Below, one piece after another: positions 1 to 8,989 of a DNA stretch of 64,000 nt (the first letter of the stretch is position 1; each line of letters opens with the position of its first letter). Source of the stretch: an uncultured Eubacteriales bacterium (GTDB taxonomy: Bacteria > Bacillota > Clostridia > Lachnospirales > Lachnospiraceae); the NCBI GenBank assembly GCA_900545225.1, contig UQXZ01000001.1:62001-126000 (forward strand), given 5' to 3'. The translations under genes were made by a program, and so were the position numbers. The notes below the pieces were generated by a model. The model was given only the letters and a program-made list of their open reading frames with translations. It was not told the origin of the DNA and made no database searches.

Positions 1-1084
1 TTGTGATGTCCTTTACCTTAGCCATACCAACTATTCTTCTGATAAGCTCAGTTCCTGTATAACCTGCAGTATCATTGAGGATATTTGCGATATATTTATT
101 TTTAAATATTGGATTCTTTGCCATAATATCAGCACATTTTTCATCGTATAACTTATCTGCCTTTGAGATAAATAAATCAACGATATCTCTGATACTGTCT
201 AAAACCCATGTTTTAAATACTTCTGCATCAGCAGCATTCTTATCACATAATACTTTATCTGCATGCTCATATGCAAATAAGAGGTTTGCAATGACATTTC
301 CTATATCATATCCTGCAGGACCGTAAAATGCGAATTCAGGGTCAAATACATATAAATGCTCTTTATTAATAAATATAGAACCTGTATGTAAATCACCATG
401 AATAAGAGAATCCGTATTATTCATAAACTTGAACTTAAGCTCTGCTGCTCTCGCCTTTAAGTCTTCGTCAGAATAAATATTCTCTTTGATAAAGTCCATG
501 TTACTTTCAAAAGGATTATTTCTCTTATTGTAGTCAGAATATGGCTCTGAGAAAACAAGATGCTCTGTAAGGTCGCATAAATCAGGATTAGTAAACTTAC
601 GGACAAGCTTCTTTTTTTCCATATGATCCATAACAATGTCACTTGATAAAATAAGAGTTTTAACCATGAAGTCGGCAATCTGCTCCGCAAAGAGTGGATA
701 GATTGTTCCATTTAACATCTCTGTTCTCATCATTCCATGTCCGATCATGTCTTCCATAACCTGAACACACATTACTTCATCATATAAATAAACCTTTGGA
801 ACAGAACCCGGTGCATATTCACCCTGTAACTGAAGAACATTTGCCTCAATTCTTCCTCTGTCTGTAGAAAGCTTAAGTTCCTTGGAAATTCTAAGTTCTT
901 CTCCAGCCTGCTTAATGATTATGCTTTTTCCATTCTCATTGGCAAGTCTGAACACATAGTTGAGGTTTCCATCACCGATTTCCTTACATACGAGCTTTTC
1001 ATCAGCCGCAAAATATTCCGGAAGTTTTTCTCTTATATATCCTTCAATATCCGGTTCTGACATTAAAAAATATTTATCATACAT
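1..1084 (-). CDS. mtnK: S-methyl-5-thioribose kinase (3' end outside window)
   Basis: Phosphorylates 5-methylthioribose to its 1-phosphate in the cytoplasm, a step in salvage of methylthioadenosine left by polyamine and SAM metabolism; related enzymes also take 5-deoxyribose. I translated the minus strand by hand from the ATG at 1084 (about 361 residues visible; the family is near 400). The aminoglycoside-phosphotransferase-like fold shows in the catalytic loop HGDLHTGSI (residues 229-237), the metal-binding segment DPEFAFYGPAGYD (248-260) and the N-terminal IGDGNLNYVFR. A ribosome binding site AAGAAAGGA precedes the ATG and lies within the end of the upstream aldolase gene, so the two are coupled. 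The 3' end runs off the left edge; an mtnA isomerase could follow there but is not visible. Confidence 0.92.
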   Translation of the reverse strand, partial: MYDKYFLMSEPDIEGYIREKLPEYFAADEKLVCKEIGDGNLNYVFRLANENGKSIIIKQAGEELRISKELKLSTDRGRIEANVLQLQGEYAPGSVPKVYLYDEVMCVQVMEDMIGHGMMRTEMLNGTIYPLFAEQIADFMVKTLILSSDIVMDHMEKKKLVRKFTNPDLCDLTEHLVFSEPYSDYNKRNNPFESNMDFIKENIYSDEDLKARAAELKFKFMNNTDSLIHGDLHTGSIFINKEHLYVFDPEFAFYGPAGYDIGNVIANLLFAYEHADKVLCDKNAADAEVFKTWVLDSIRDIVDLFISKADKLYDEKCADIMAKNPIFKNKYIANILNDTAGYTGTELIRRIVGMAKVKDIT

Positions 1085-1088
1085 AGGA

Positions 1089-1754
1089 TCAATCCTTTCT
1101 TGCCTTGTAAACTTCAAGAAGCTTCTCTTTCTCTACTGCTGAAAGAGGAAGGTCAGGTCCAAGTGCTTCAGATGCAATAACAATCTTAGCTAACTTTTCA
1201 ACAGCCTCAGCCTTACTGAAAGCCTGGCTTACACTCTTGCCTGCTGCAACAAGTCCGTGATTTGCAAGAAGTACAACATCCTTATCCTTATCAACGAAAT
1301 ATTTCTCAAAATGGGCATAAACTGCAGGTGTTCCCGGCCTTCCATATGGGCATACAGGAATGTCACCGCCGTAGAACATATATCCTTCAGCCATTTCATT
1401 TGAAATAGGTCTTCCTACAAGGGCAAATGCTGTTGCATATGTACTGTGGTTGTGCACTACTGCCTGAATATCAGGGCGGAGCTCATATATTTTAAGGTGC
1501 ATTCCAAGCTCACTTGAAGGCTTCCACTGTGATTCTTCAACAAGATTACCGTTCTTATCTACTTCAAGAATCATTTCAGGTGTAATTTTTTCCTTATCTT
1601 GCTGTGTAGGAGTAACAAGGAAATTCTCACTATCAGGAATTCTTACTGTGATATTACCCTCAAATGAATTAAGCATTCCAAGATCATATTGCTTTTTAAA
1701 GTAGTAAATAATATCTCTTTTTAAGTCATCGATTATAAAATCATCTTTGCTCAT
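1089..1754 (-). CDS. class II aldolase, probable 5-(methylthio)ribulose-1-phosphate / 5-deoxyribulose-1-phosphate aldolase
   Basis: A 221-residue member of the L-fuculose-phosphate/AraD aldolase family. Seen: GNITVR (33-38), Glu82 in SSELGMH, the zinc ligand pair HNH (His101, His103) and ANHGLVAAGKS with His166, matching the Zn/catalytic set of FucA. Known: such aldolases next to mtnK act in the dihydroxyacetone-phosphate shunt, splitting 5-methylthioribulose-1-P or 5-deoxyribulose-1-P into DHAP and an aldehyde. Inferred: that role here, because the gene ends 5 bp before mtnK starts. A sugar-specific FucA/RhaD function is the alternative. No clear Shine-Dalgarno sequence is seen before the ATG at 1754, which is odd beside the strong sites elsewhere in the window. 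Confidence 0.85.
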   Translation of the reverse strand: MSKDDFIIDDLKRDIIYYFKKQYDLGMLNSFEGNITVRIPDSENFLVTPTQQDKEKITPEMILEVDKNGNLVEESQWKPSSELGMHLKIYELRPDIQAVVHNHSTYATAFALVGRPISNEMAEGYMFYGGDIPVCPYGRPGTPAVYAHFEKYFVDKDKDVVLLANHGLVAAGKSVSQAFSKAEAVEKLAKIVIASEALGPDLPLSAVEKEKLLEVYKARKD

Positions 1755-1920
1755 AACAAATATCTATATAAATAACAAAATTGCCGAATGTTTCACTGCA
1801 ATTAAAGAAATATATATTTTTCCTTTCATTTTTGTAAACATATATGTGTATTCTACTACAATTAGCGTTACTTTAAAACATTTCTAACAGATTGTCGTAC
1901 CTAAAAAATTAATAAATAAA

Positions 1921-1965
1921 AAACAGAAACATTTAACTGTTCTGTTCCAGTAAATGTTTCTGTTT
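1921..1965 (-). terminator. rho-independent terminator of the ABC exporter gene
   Basis: A perfect 15-bp stem (AAACAGAAACATTTA / TAAATGTTTCTGTTT) with a 15-base loop, followed on the minus strand by a T-rich tract. It lies just past the stop of the exporter gene at 1998. Confidence 0.85.
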
Positions 1966-1997
1966 TATATAAAATATTTAATTAAACTTATTAATCA

Positions 1998-4712
1998 TTA
2001 TTCACTTCTTAAAGCTTCAACAGGATCTTTCTTAGCTGCCTTGCCTGCAGGAAGTAAACCACCGATAAATGTTACTAATACACTGATACCAACAAGAATA
2101 AGTGCATGAACAGGATTAAGTATTGCAGAAACTGTTGTATCATCTACAAGCTTCTGGATAATGGCTGTTGCAGGAATATCTAAGAGATAACCTATTCCAA
2201 TACCGATACCACCTGAGAACAATCCAATAATAATTGTCTCTGCGTTAAATACCTGGGAAATGTTAGATTTAGATGCACCAAGTGCTCTGAGGATACCAAT
2301 TTCCTTTGTTCTTTCCATTACAGAAATATGAGTAATAATTCCGATCATGATAGAAGAAACAACAAGTGAAATCGATACGAAAGCTATAAGTACTGCAGAA
2401 ATTACAGTTACCATGCTTGTTACAGAGTTAGCAATTACTGATACATAGTCTGTAAATGTAATTCTTTCATTTTCCGGCACAGTTTCATTATATTCATTGA
2501 TTGCATTTATAAGATTGTCCTTAGCTTCAAAGCTGTCTGTATAAATGTTAATTGATGTAGGTCTGTCCTTATTGATAGTACCTAACTTAACAAGGGTATC
2601 TTCATATGTAGTATTTCCGATATAGTCTTTATAAACCTTTAATAAGGTATCGTCATCTGACTCATTATCAACCCAGTTATCAAGAGCTGCAACCATCATA
2701 TCTTCATATGACATTCCAGGCATCATCTGCTGCTGGGCTGCAGCTGACTGACTTGCAGCCTGCTGTCCCTGTGAGCTTGCCATAACCAATGTATATGTAG
2801 AAACCTTCTCGCTGTCAGGAAGAGCCTTTAAGTAGCTCTTAGCTGCCTCAATCTTATCTTCGTTAGTTGTTACATTGAACTTTGTTCCTGTAATTACACT
2901 CTTTTCAGTGTTCTCCATCTGCGCCTTTACGACTTCTGACTTAGATTCAATATCATAAATATGATCAGTCATCTTAGATGTGAAACCTACAGGTGTATCA
3001 AATGTAGAACCACCGTTTTTACCCTTTGACTTTACAACACCAACAATTTTGAATGGGATTGATTTATCAAGGTAATCTTCCTGGTTAAATGATGTAAGTG
3101 ACTCCTTATAAAATGTTCCGTTACCACTGCTCTTGTAGAACTCGCATGTAGGAATCATGTAATATTCCTTACCGATAACTTCAGAGTAGTCAGAAATAAT
3201 CTGGAAATCACCTGTGTCTACATCTGCCTTGCCTGCATAGTCATCATATTCGTCCTGTGTAACTAAACCTAAGCAATATGCCTGAGCAAGTGTTATAGAA
3301 TTAGTTTCGTCAAGGAATAAAACTGCTTCGTTATATTCTGTAGGCCATTTACCATCTACTACGTCATAACCATCAATCATAGTAGCGTTAACGCCAGTTC
3401 TTTCTCTGTCAGGTGGAATTTCCGCAAAGATTGTAGACTTATCTGTATTACTTCTTCCTATAAGAGAAGACATCATTGTCAAAGTTCCACTTGTAGTACT
3501 TCCGTCTCCAGGAGAACTTGCAGAGTCTATATATTCACCATTTGAGTCCTTTGAAAGAACTGTAAATGTCATGTCATATTCATATGAAACACCGTTCTCT
3601 CCGATATACTGATGAATATTTGAATCAGGATCATCTATGTACTTCTTAAATGATGACAAATCATTTTTGATAATGTTGAAACCACTTAATCCGCTGACAG
3701 ATCCATAAATACCGTCTCTGTCTGTCTTTCCTGCATTCGGATTGCTTGTAAAGCCTGAAGATGTTATGGATGAAAGGTCAACAGTCTGTGACTGAATCAT
3801 AAGAGGATAAGAACTTAATGTATCCTTCTGCAATGTATCCATGTAGTCATTAACTGCTGTAGAAAGGGAAAGGATAAGTGCAATACCTACAATTCCGATA
3901 GAACCTGCAACGGCTGTAAGAATTGTTCTGCCCTTCTTTGTTCTGAGGTTGTTCATACTGAGCTTAAATGCTGTTCCAAGGCTCATTCCAACCTTGTTAG
4001 TACATACGCCGCTCTCATTAGATTTCTCATCATCTCCCACAGGGTTGGTATCTGACTTAATCTTACCGTCAGAGATGGAAACTATTCTTGTAGCATATTC
4101 CTCTGCAAGCTCAGGGTTATGAGTAACCATAACTACAAGTCTGTCCTTAGATACTTCTTTAAGAAGCTCCATAATCTGAATACCTGTTTCAGTATCAAGA
4201 GCGCCTGTAGGCTCGTCGGCGAGAACGATTTCAGGATCATTTACAAGCGCTCTGGCTATGGCAACTCTCTGCATCTGACCACCTGAAAGCTGATTAGGCT
4301 TTTTGTTCATGTGATCCTTAAGTCCAACCTTCTCTAACGCATCGATGGCACGCTGCTTTCTGTCGGCTGCTGAAACACCCGAAATTGTAAGAGCCAGCTC
4401 TACGTTAGACAAAATAGTCTGGTGACCGATAAGGTTGTACGCCTGAAATACAAAACCAACGGAGTGATTTCTGTAGGCATCCCAATCCTTATCGTTGTAA
4501 TCCTTAGTTGAAACACCGTTAATGAGAAGGTCTCCGGATGTAAAATGATCCAGACCGCCTATGATGTTCAACATAGTTGTTTTACCTGAACCTGATGGCC
4601 CAAGTATTGCTACAAATTCGCTGTCGCGGAACTTGATACTTACATGATCAAGAGCATGATTGACAAATCCGCCTGTATTATACTCTCGTACAACATCCTT
4701 TAATTCAAGCAC
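1998..4712 (-). CDS. MacB-type ABC exporter, ATPase and FtsX permease in one chain
   Basis: A 904-residue protein that joins an N-terminal ATPase (about 1-230) to a permease. ATPase motifs: Walker A GPSGSGKT (38-45), signature LSGGQMQR (142-149), Walker B EIVLADEP (161-168) and an H-loop near VTHNPE. The permease has one transmembrane helix near residues 260-285, a very long extracytoplasmic region (about 470 residues) rich in Ser, Thr and Asp, and three C-terminal helices of the FtsX type. Known for the family: MacB/BceAB-like pumps use this mechanotransmission layout to export or sense peptides and toxins. The start is GTG at 4712, preceded by CGAGGTGAT. It is monocistronic or follows the glycosyltransferase gene (26-bp gap). 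No two-component system is adjacent, so the substrate is unknown. Confidence 0.9.
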   Translation of the reverse strand: MLELKDVVREYNTGGFVNHALDHVSIKFRDSEFVAILGPSGSGKTTMLNIIGGLDHFTSGDLLINGVSTKDYNDKDWDAYRNHSVGFVFQAYNLIGHQTILSNVELALTISGVSAADRKQRAIDALEKVGLKDHMNKKPNQLSGGQMQRVAIARALVNDPEIVLADEPTGALDTETGIQIMELLKEVSKDRLVVMVTHNPELAEEYATRIVSISDGKIKSDTNPVGDDEKSNESGVCTNKVGMSLGTAFKLSMNNLRTKKGRTILTAVAGSIGIVGIALILSLSTAVNDYMDTLQKDTLSSYPLMIQSQTVDLSSITSSGFTSNPNAGKTDRDGIYGSVSGLSGFNIIKNDLSSFKKYIDDPDSNIHQYIGENGVSYEYDMTFTVLSKDSNGEYIDSASSPGDGSTTSGTLTMMSSLIGRSNTDKSTIFAEIPPDRERTGVNATMIDGYDVVDGKWPTEYNEAVLFLDETNSITLAQAYCLGLVTQDEYDDYAGKADVDTGDFQIISDYSEVIGKEYYMIPTCEFYKSSGNGTFYKESLTSFNQEDYLDKSIPFKIVGVVKSKGKNGGSTFDTPVGFTSKMTDHIYDIESKSEVVKAQMENTEKSVITGTKFNVTTNEDKIEAAKSYLKALPDSEKVSTYTLVMASSQGQQAASQSAAAQQQMMPGMSYEDMMVAALDNWVDNESDDDTLLKVYKDYIGNTTYEDTLVKLGTINKDRPTSINIYTDSFEAKDNLINAINEYNETVPENERITFTDYVSVIANSVTSMVTVISAVLIAFVSISLVVSSIMIGIITHISVMERTKEIGILRALGASKSNISQVFNAETIIIGLFSGGIGIGIGYLLDIPATAIIQKLVDDTTVSAILNPVHALILVGISVLVTFIGGLLPAGKAAKKDPVEALRSE

Positions 4713-4738
4713 GACATCACCTCGTATCTTTCTTATTC

Positions 4739-5938
4739 TTAATGTGAAATAGTATTGATGATATACATCAATTTGTTACAAATATCATCCCAATCATAAT
4801 TTGCATTTACATATCTGAGGCCGTTATTACCCATATTTCTGTTCTTTATAGCATCATGTTCCAGGTTATAAAGGGCATTCTTAAATTCTTCATAACTTTC
4901 GTAGGCATATCCGCCTTCCGACTTATCTATATGTCCCTTTAAAACCTTACATTCTCCATTAACTATTACAGGTCGTGAAAGCTTAAAACTCTCAAGCACT
5001 ACCATGGAAAGACTTTCAAATTTTGAAGGCTGAATAAGGGCAACTGCACCTGCAATAGCCGCATATTTATCAGCCTCGTCAACAAAACCGAGTGAAATTA
5101 CATCTTCTCTTCCTTCAACATTAATTTCAGTCTTGCCTACAAGTACAAGCTTTAAATCCTTTGAAGAATCACCCTGTTCTTCCTTATATTGTTCAAAGTA
5201 GTCAAGAAGCTGATTAACATTTTTCGATTCGCATATTCTTCCTACATATATAATGTACTTATCAAGGTTGTACTTTTTCTTAAAGCCCTCTACATCAATA
5301 TGTTCTGGAAGATCAACTCCTACGCCACCTATTTTGTAAGGTATACCGTAGTTCTTAAATACATGGCGAACAAGGTCTCTTTCTTCAGTAGTGTTGAAGA
5401 AAAATGCTCTTGGAAGGCTGAACAGCTTTTTAAATGCACCTATATAAAGTTCATATTCATCATGTGCAAGTGGTAAGAGAATTGATTTATCAGCAACTTC
5501 AGGAAGTCCCTTTACTGTTGGATAATATAAGTATGTAAAGAATATGAATACATCGTAATCATCCTTGTGATTCTTTATATACTCAACTAAATCAGGAACA
5601 AGAGGTCCCTGCTCGTCTATCCATATATTTTCAACTGCTTCCTGCAGTTCCTCATCACCGGAATAATTATTTCTTATGGACATGGATACATTTGAAAATG
5701 TATCTATATTTCTCTCAGCAACTACTCCGAATCTTCTTATCTTGACATCGTTAAGCCATTCAATGTCTTCTTTGTATTCATTTTTCCAAGTCATGTAATC
5801 CTTGGCCTTAGTTGTAAGAACTTCCACGTTACAGAACTTAGCCATTCTCTCTGCAAGAAAACGACAATGCTGTTCTGCTCCACCGTTTACTTCTTCACCG
5901 TATCGTTGAATAACGAAACAAACCTTTTTATTGTGCAT
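4739..5938 (-). CDS. GT4-family glycosyltransferase
   Basis: A 399-residue cytoplasmic glycosyltransferase with the GT-B fold. The N-terminus has VNGGAEQH, the glycine-rich acceptor-side loop typical of GT4 enzymes. The C-terminal donor domain shows IIYVGRICESKNV (near 230), VLVGKTE, the LIQPSKFESLSMVVLES region with the E-x7-E motif (near 310), and GGYAY. It probably transfers a sugar from a nucleotide sugar to a lipid carrier or surface glycan; acceptor and donor cannot be read from sequence. Its first codons overlap the end of the coiled-coil gene at 5928-6197, so the two are translationally coupled. No other polysaccharide genes are near. Confidence 0.88.
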   Translation of the reverse strand: MHNKKVCFVIQRYGEEVNGGAEQHCRFLAERMAKFCNVEVLTTKAKDYMTWKNEYKEDIEWLNDVKIRRFGVVAERNIDTFSNVSMSIRNNYSGDEELQEAVENIWIDEQGPLVPDLVEYIKNHKDDYDVFIFFTYLYYPTVKGLPEVADKSILLPLAHDEYELYIGAFKKLFSLPRAFFFNTTEERDLVRHVFKNYGIPYKIGGVGVDLPEHIDVEGFKKKYNLDKYIIYVGRICESKNVNQLLDYFEQYKEEQGDSSKDLKLVLVGKTEINVEGREDVISLGFVDEADKYAAIAGAVALIQPSKFESLSMVVLESFKLSRPVIVNGECKVLKGHIDKSEGGYAYESYEEFKNALYNLEHDAIKNRNMGNNGLRYVNANYDWDDICNKLMYIINTISH

Positions 5939-6197
5939 CTTTCTCTTTTGCCTCTAACTTCTTTTCTAACTCCATAACCTTGTTTTCAAGAGTATTGATC
6001 TGTAAATCCATTCTGTCGATAACATCCCATAATCTGTTAATTTCGTTCTCAGATTTTTCAGAATTTGTCTTTACAACATCATCCAGTTTTCTAAGATCTT
6101 TTTCTTTCTGGATAGCATGTTCAATCTTTCTTTTCTGCTCTCCTGCAAAACCTCTTAATGAGTGGTAACACTCCTTAATTTTTTCCTTACCGTCCAT
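5928..6197 (-). CDS. small coiled-coil protein of unknown function
   Basis: An 89-residue, highly charged protein with no signal peptide or membrane helix. Residues 30-85 show heptad-like hydrophobic spacing (INRLWDVIDRMDLQINTLE), suggesting one long coiled coil. It overlaps the start of the GT4 glycosyltransferase gene by 11 bp, which implies joint translation and possibly a partnership such as an oligomerisation or membrane-docking subunit. I do not recognise the family. A strong GGGAGGTT sequence lies just upstream of the ATG at 6197. Confidence 0.7.
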   Translation of the reverse strand: MDGKEKIKECYHSLRGFAGEQKRKIEHAIQKEKDLRKLDDVVKTNSEKSENEINRLWDVIDRMDLQINTLENKVMELEKKLEAKEKDAQ

Positions 6198-6309
6198 AAT
6201 TTTAACCTCCCTTCCCTCTACCTGTATTTTACCATATTTAGATATTTAAATCCTTTATTTAAGTATTAAATTAATTGATTTGTGTAACATTTTCTTATCA
6301 AATATCTGT

Positions 6310-6315
6310 TATAAT
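6310..6315 (+). promoter_or_regulatory. putative -10 box of hydG
   Basis: A consensus TATAAT about 60 bp before the hydG start, in the A/T-rich gap between divergent genes. The matching -35 box is weak, so the exact promoter is uncertain. Confidence 0.4.
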
Positions 6316-6374
6316 GTTTTACACACATTTAGGCTTTTTTTATAAAATTAAGATACATGAATTAAGGGGGAACT

Positions 6375-7823
6375 ATGGCTAATTACAATCCGGCTTCTTC
6401 GGTAGCCGAGGAATTTATCAATGAACAGGAAATTCTTGATACAGTAAAATATGCACAAAAGAATAAAAATGATTTAGAGCTTATCCGTTCCATCATAGAA
6501 AAAGCAAAGCCTGTAAAGACTGATACTGGATATGTATGTAACGGCCTTACACACAGAGAAGCAAGTCTTCTTCTTGCATGTGAGGATAAAGAAATTAACG
6601 AAGAGATTTACAAAATTGCGGAAGACATTAAGTTAAAGTTCTATGGCAACAGAATTGTTATGTTTGCCCCTTTATACCTTTCTAACTATTGCGTAAACGG
6701 TTGTCTCTACTGCCCATATCATTTAAAGAATAAGACTATTCCAAGAAAGAAGCTTACACAGGAAGAAATCAGAAACGAAGTTATAGCTCTTCAGGATATG
6801 GGACATAAGCGACTTGCTCTTGAATGCGGTGAAGATCCTGTTAACAATCCTATTGAGTATGTTCTTGAGTCTATTAAGACTATTTACAGTATTAAGCATA
6901 AGAACGGTGAAATCCGTCGTGTAAATGTAAATATCGCCGCTACTACAGAAGAGAACTACAGAAAGCTCAGAGATGCAGGAATCGGAACATATATCCTTTT
7001 CCAGGAAACTTATAACAAGAAAGCATATGAAGAGCTTCATCCAACAGGTCCTAAGAGCGACTATGCATACCATACAGAGAGTATGGACCGTGCCATGAGA
7101 GCAGGAATCGATGATGTAGGTCTCGGTGTATTATTTGGTCTTGATAACTATGAGTATGAATTTGCAGGATTACTTATGCATGCAGAACACCTTGAAACAG
7201 TTTTCGGTGTTGGACCTCATACAATCAGCGTTCCAAGAGTTAAACCTGCAGATGACATTGATCCTGATGAATTTGATAACTCACTTTCAGATGACATGTT
7301 TGTAAAGATTGCAGCATGTATCAGACTTGCAGTTCCTTACACAGGAATGATCATTTCTACAAGAGAAAATGCTGAAGTTCGTGCAAAAATGCTTCACGCA
7401 GGTATTTCACAGCTCAGTGGCGGTTCAAGAACAAGTGTAGGCGGATATTCAGAAGTAGAACGTCCACATGATACAGAACAGTTTGATGTATCTGACCAGA
7501 GAACTCTTGATGAAGTTGTTAAATGGCTTATGGACAACGGTCACATTCCTTCATTCTGTACAGCATGCTACAGAGAAGGAAGAACAGGCGACAGATTTAT
7601 GGAACTCTGTAAGAACGGACAGATTCTTAACTGCTGCCACCCTAACGCACTTATGACTCTTGCTGAGTATCTTGTAGATTACGCTTCAGAGGAAACTAAG
7701 GAGCAGGGATTCAAGGTTATCGAAGAAGAACTTAACAAGATTCCAAAGGAAAAAGTAAGAACGATTACAGAAGAACATCTATATGAAATAGAACATTCTA
7801 ATAAGAGAGATTTCAGATTCTAA
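6375..7823 (+). CDS. hydG: [FeFe]-hydrogenase H-cluster maturase HydG (radical SAM tyrosine lyase)
   Basis: Cleaves tyrosine to p-cresol and dehydroglycine and makes the CO and CN- ligands, delivered as an Fe(CO)2(CN) synthon for the hydrogenase H-cluster. The 482-residue length is typical. Seen: the SAM-cluster motif C106-x3-C110-x2-C113 (YCVNGCLYC) and the HydG-specific C-terminal CX2CX22C motif in CTACYREGRTGD...NCCHP, which binds the dangler-iron cluster. The start has a strong AAGGGGGAACT ribosome binding site. It stands alone on the plus strand; hydE, hydF and the hydrogenase are not in this window. ThiH is the main relative, but the C-terminal cluster motif separates them. Confidence 0.95.
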   Translation: MANYNPASSVAEEFINEQEILDTVKYAQKNKNDLELIRSIIEKAKPVKTDTGYVCNGLTHREASLLLACEDKEINEEIYKIAEDIKLKFYGNRIVMFAPLYLSNYCVNGCLYCPYHLKNKTIPRKKLTQEEIRNEVIALQDMGHKRLALECGEDPVNNPIEYVLESIKTIYSIKHKNGEIRRVNVNIAATTEENYRKLRDAGIGTYILFQETYNKKAYEELHPTGPKSDYAYHTESMDRAMRAGIDDVGLGVLFGLDNYEYEFAGLLMHAEHLETVFGVGPHTISVPRVKPADDIDPDEFDNSLSDDMFVKIAACIRLAVPYTGMIISTRENAEVRAKMLHAGISQLSGGSRTSVGGYSEVERPHDTEQFDVSDQRTLDEVVKWLMDNGHIPSFCTACYREGRTGDRFMELCKNGQILNCCHPNALMTLAEYLVDYASEETKEQGFKVIEEELNKIPKEKVRTITEEHLYEIEHSNKRDFRF

Positions 7824-7829
7824 ATGCTA

Positions 7830-7865
7830 AATGAATACATTATTATAATGATGTATTCATTTTAA
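7830..7865 (+). terminator. terminator after hydG
   Basis: Stem AATGAATACAT / ATGTATTCATT followed by TTTT, seven bases past the hydG stop. Confidence 0.75.
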
Positions 7866-7904
7866 AAAGGATTGTACTTCGTTAATTGAAGTACAATCCT
7901 TTTT
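7864..7904. terminator. bidirectional hairpin between hydG and nadE
   Basis: A near-perfect 16-17-bp stem (GGATTGTACTTC / GAAGTACAATCC core) flanked by A5 and T4 on opposite sides, so it can stop transcription from either convergent gene. Confidence 0.75.
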
Positions 7905-7950
7905 AAATAACGTGAAGTTTAACTCATAATTACAATAATGAGTTTTACAT

Positions 7951-7993
7951 AAAAAAGACTTGTACCTCAGAAATTGAAGTACAAGTCTTTTTT
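7951..7993 (-). terminator. terminator of nadE
   Basis: Stem AAAAAAGACTTGTAC / GTACAAGTCTTTTTT directly at the nadE stop codon. It shares TTGAAGTACAA with the neighbouring hairpin at 7864-7904, so the two look duplicated. Confidence 0.75.
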
Positions 7994-8772
7994 TAAATTA
8001 TTTCGTCTTCCGACTTCTTATACATAGGCATTGGAAGGAGCTTGTGTATATTTCTTACATGAAGTCTGTCGATTCTCTCCTTTGAGACAGAATTATCACA
8101 TTCACCTGTGTAGATATATTTTTCTAATTCATCATATGTAAATCCAAGCTTTTCCTCATCACTTGTACCACTGAGACCATCAGATGGTGTTTTGTAGATT
8201 AAATCATCAGGAAGATTTAACTCCTTTCCAATCTGGAGAACCTCAGAAACTGTAAATGATGAAAGCGGACTAAAGTCTCCTGCAGTATCACCGAACTTTG
8301 TAGAGTAACCTACGTAATCTTCAGAGTAGTTACATGTATTAACAACAAGTCCGCCCTTATCAAGTGACTGGGCAACTCCGTATAAAACACTCATTCTGAT
8401 TCTTGGTGGCATATTTATTTTTGCATCACGGCTTAAACCCTTATTATCTGAAACATTTTTAAATTCAATATTGCTTTCAAATGAATCAAGATATGCAGAA
8501 GTTATCTTATTAATATTAAATTCAATATGTTTAACATTTAAATATTCCACAAGGCGGCGGCTGTCATCAATGTCACTCTGCTCTCCGTCAGGCATAATGA
8601 CACCAACTACCCTGTCTGCTCCGAGAGCTTCCGCACAAAGGGCAGCGGCTACACTTGAATCCTTACCACCTGAAATACCTATAACGGCATATGCATTAGG
8701 TACACTTGAAGCAAAATATTCCCTGATCCAGTTTATTATATTATCTTTTGTTTTTGAAGGTTCTCTTAACAT
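7993..8772 (-). CDS. nadE: NAD+ synthase, ammonia-dependent
   Basis: Makes NAD+ from deamido-NAD+ with ATP and ammonia, the last step of NAD synthesis. The 259-residue length fits the short form without a glutaminase domain. The N-type ATP pyrophosphatase P-loop SGGKDS lies at residues 34-39, followed by VVGVIMPDGEQSD and the substrate-binding segment NTCNYSEDYVGYSTKFGDTAGDFSP. The C-terminal PSDGLSGTSDEEKLGFTYDE is also family-typical. It is a single gene convergent with hydG. nadD, an earlier step in the same pathway, lies near 36 kb. Confidence 0.95.
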   Translation of the reverse strand: MLREPSKTKDNIINWIREYFASSVPNAYAVIGISGGKDSSVAAALCAEALGADRVVGVIMPDGEQSDIDDSRRLVEYLNVKHIEFNINKITSAYLDSFESNIEFKNVSDNKGLSRDAKINMPPRIRMSVLYGVAQSLDKGGLVVNTCNYSEDYVGYSTKFGDTAGDFSPLSSFTVSEVLQIGKELNLPDDLIYKTPSDGLSGTSDEEKLGFTYDELEKYIYTGECDNSVSKERIDRLHVRNIHKLLPMPMYKKSEDEII

Positions 8773-8989
8773 TCGATACTCCTAAAATATGTCTGTATGG
8801 ACATCTCAAAACTTACTTTCATACTTCCATTTGCATCAGATTAAGTCCTGATCTTAATATAGAACTAACGCATTGGAAATCATTTTATTATTTGTTTAAA
8901 TGTACATCAATTAAGGGCATGTTGCAAATTATATGATATACTTACGGCATGTGTATTTATAGTTATAAGAAATAAAGCGGGGTTACTTA
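8773..8989. other. intergenic region between divergent nadE and the Cys-rich ORF
   Basis: A 217-bp A/T-rich gap that should hold both divergent promoters. I see no structured RNA or coding remnant in it. Confidence 0.5.
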
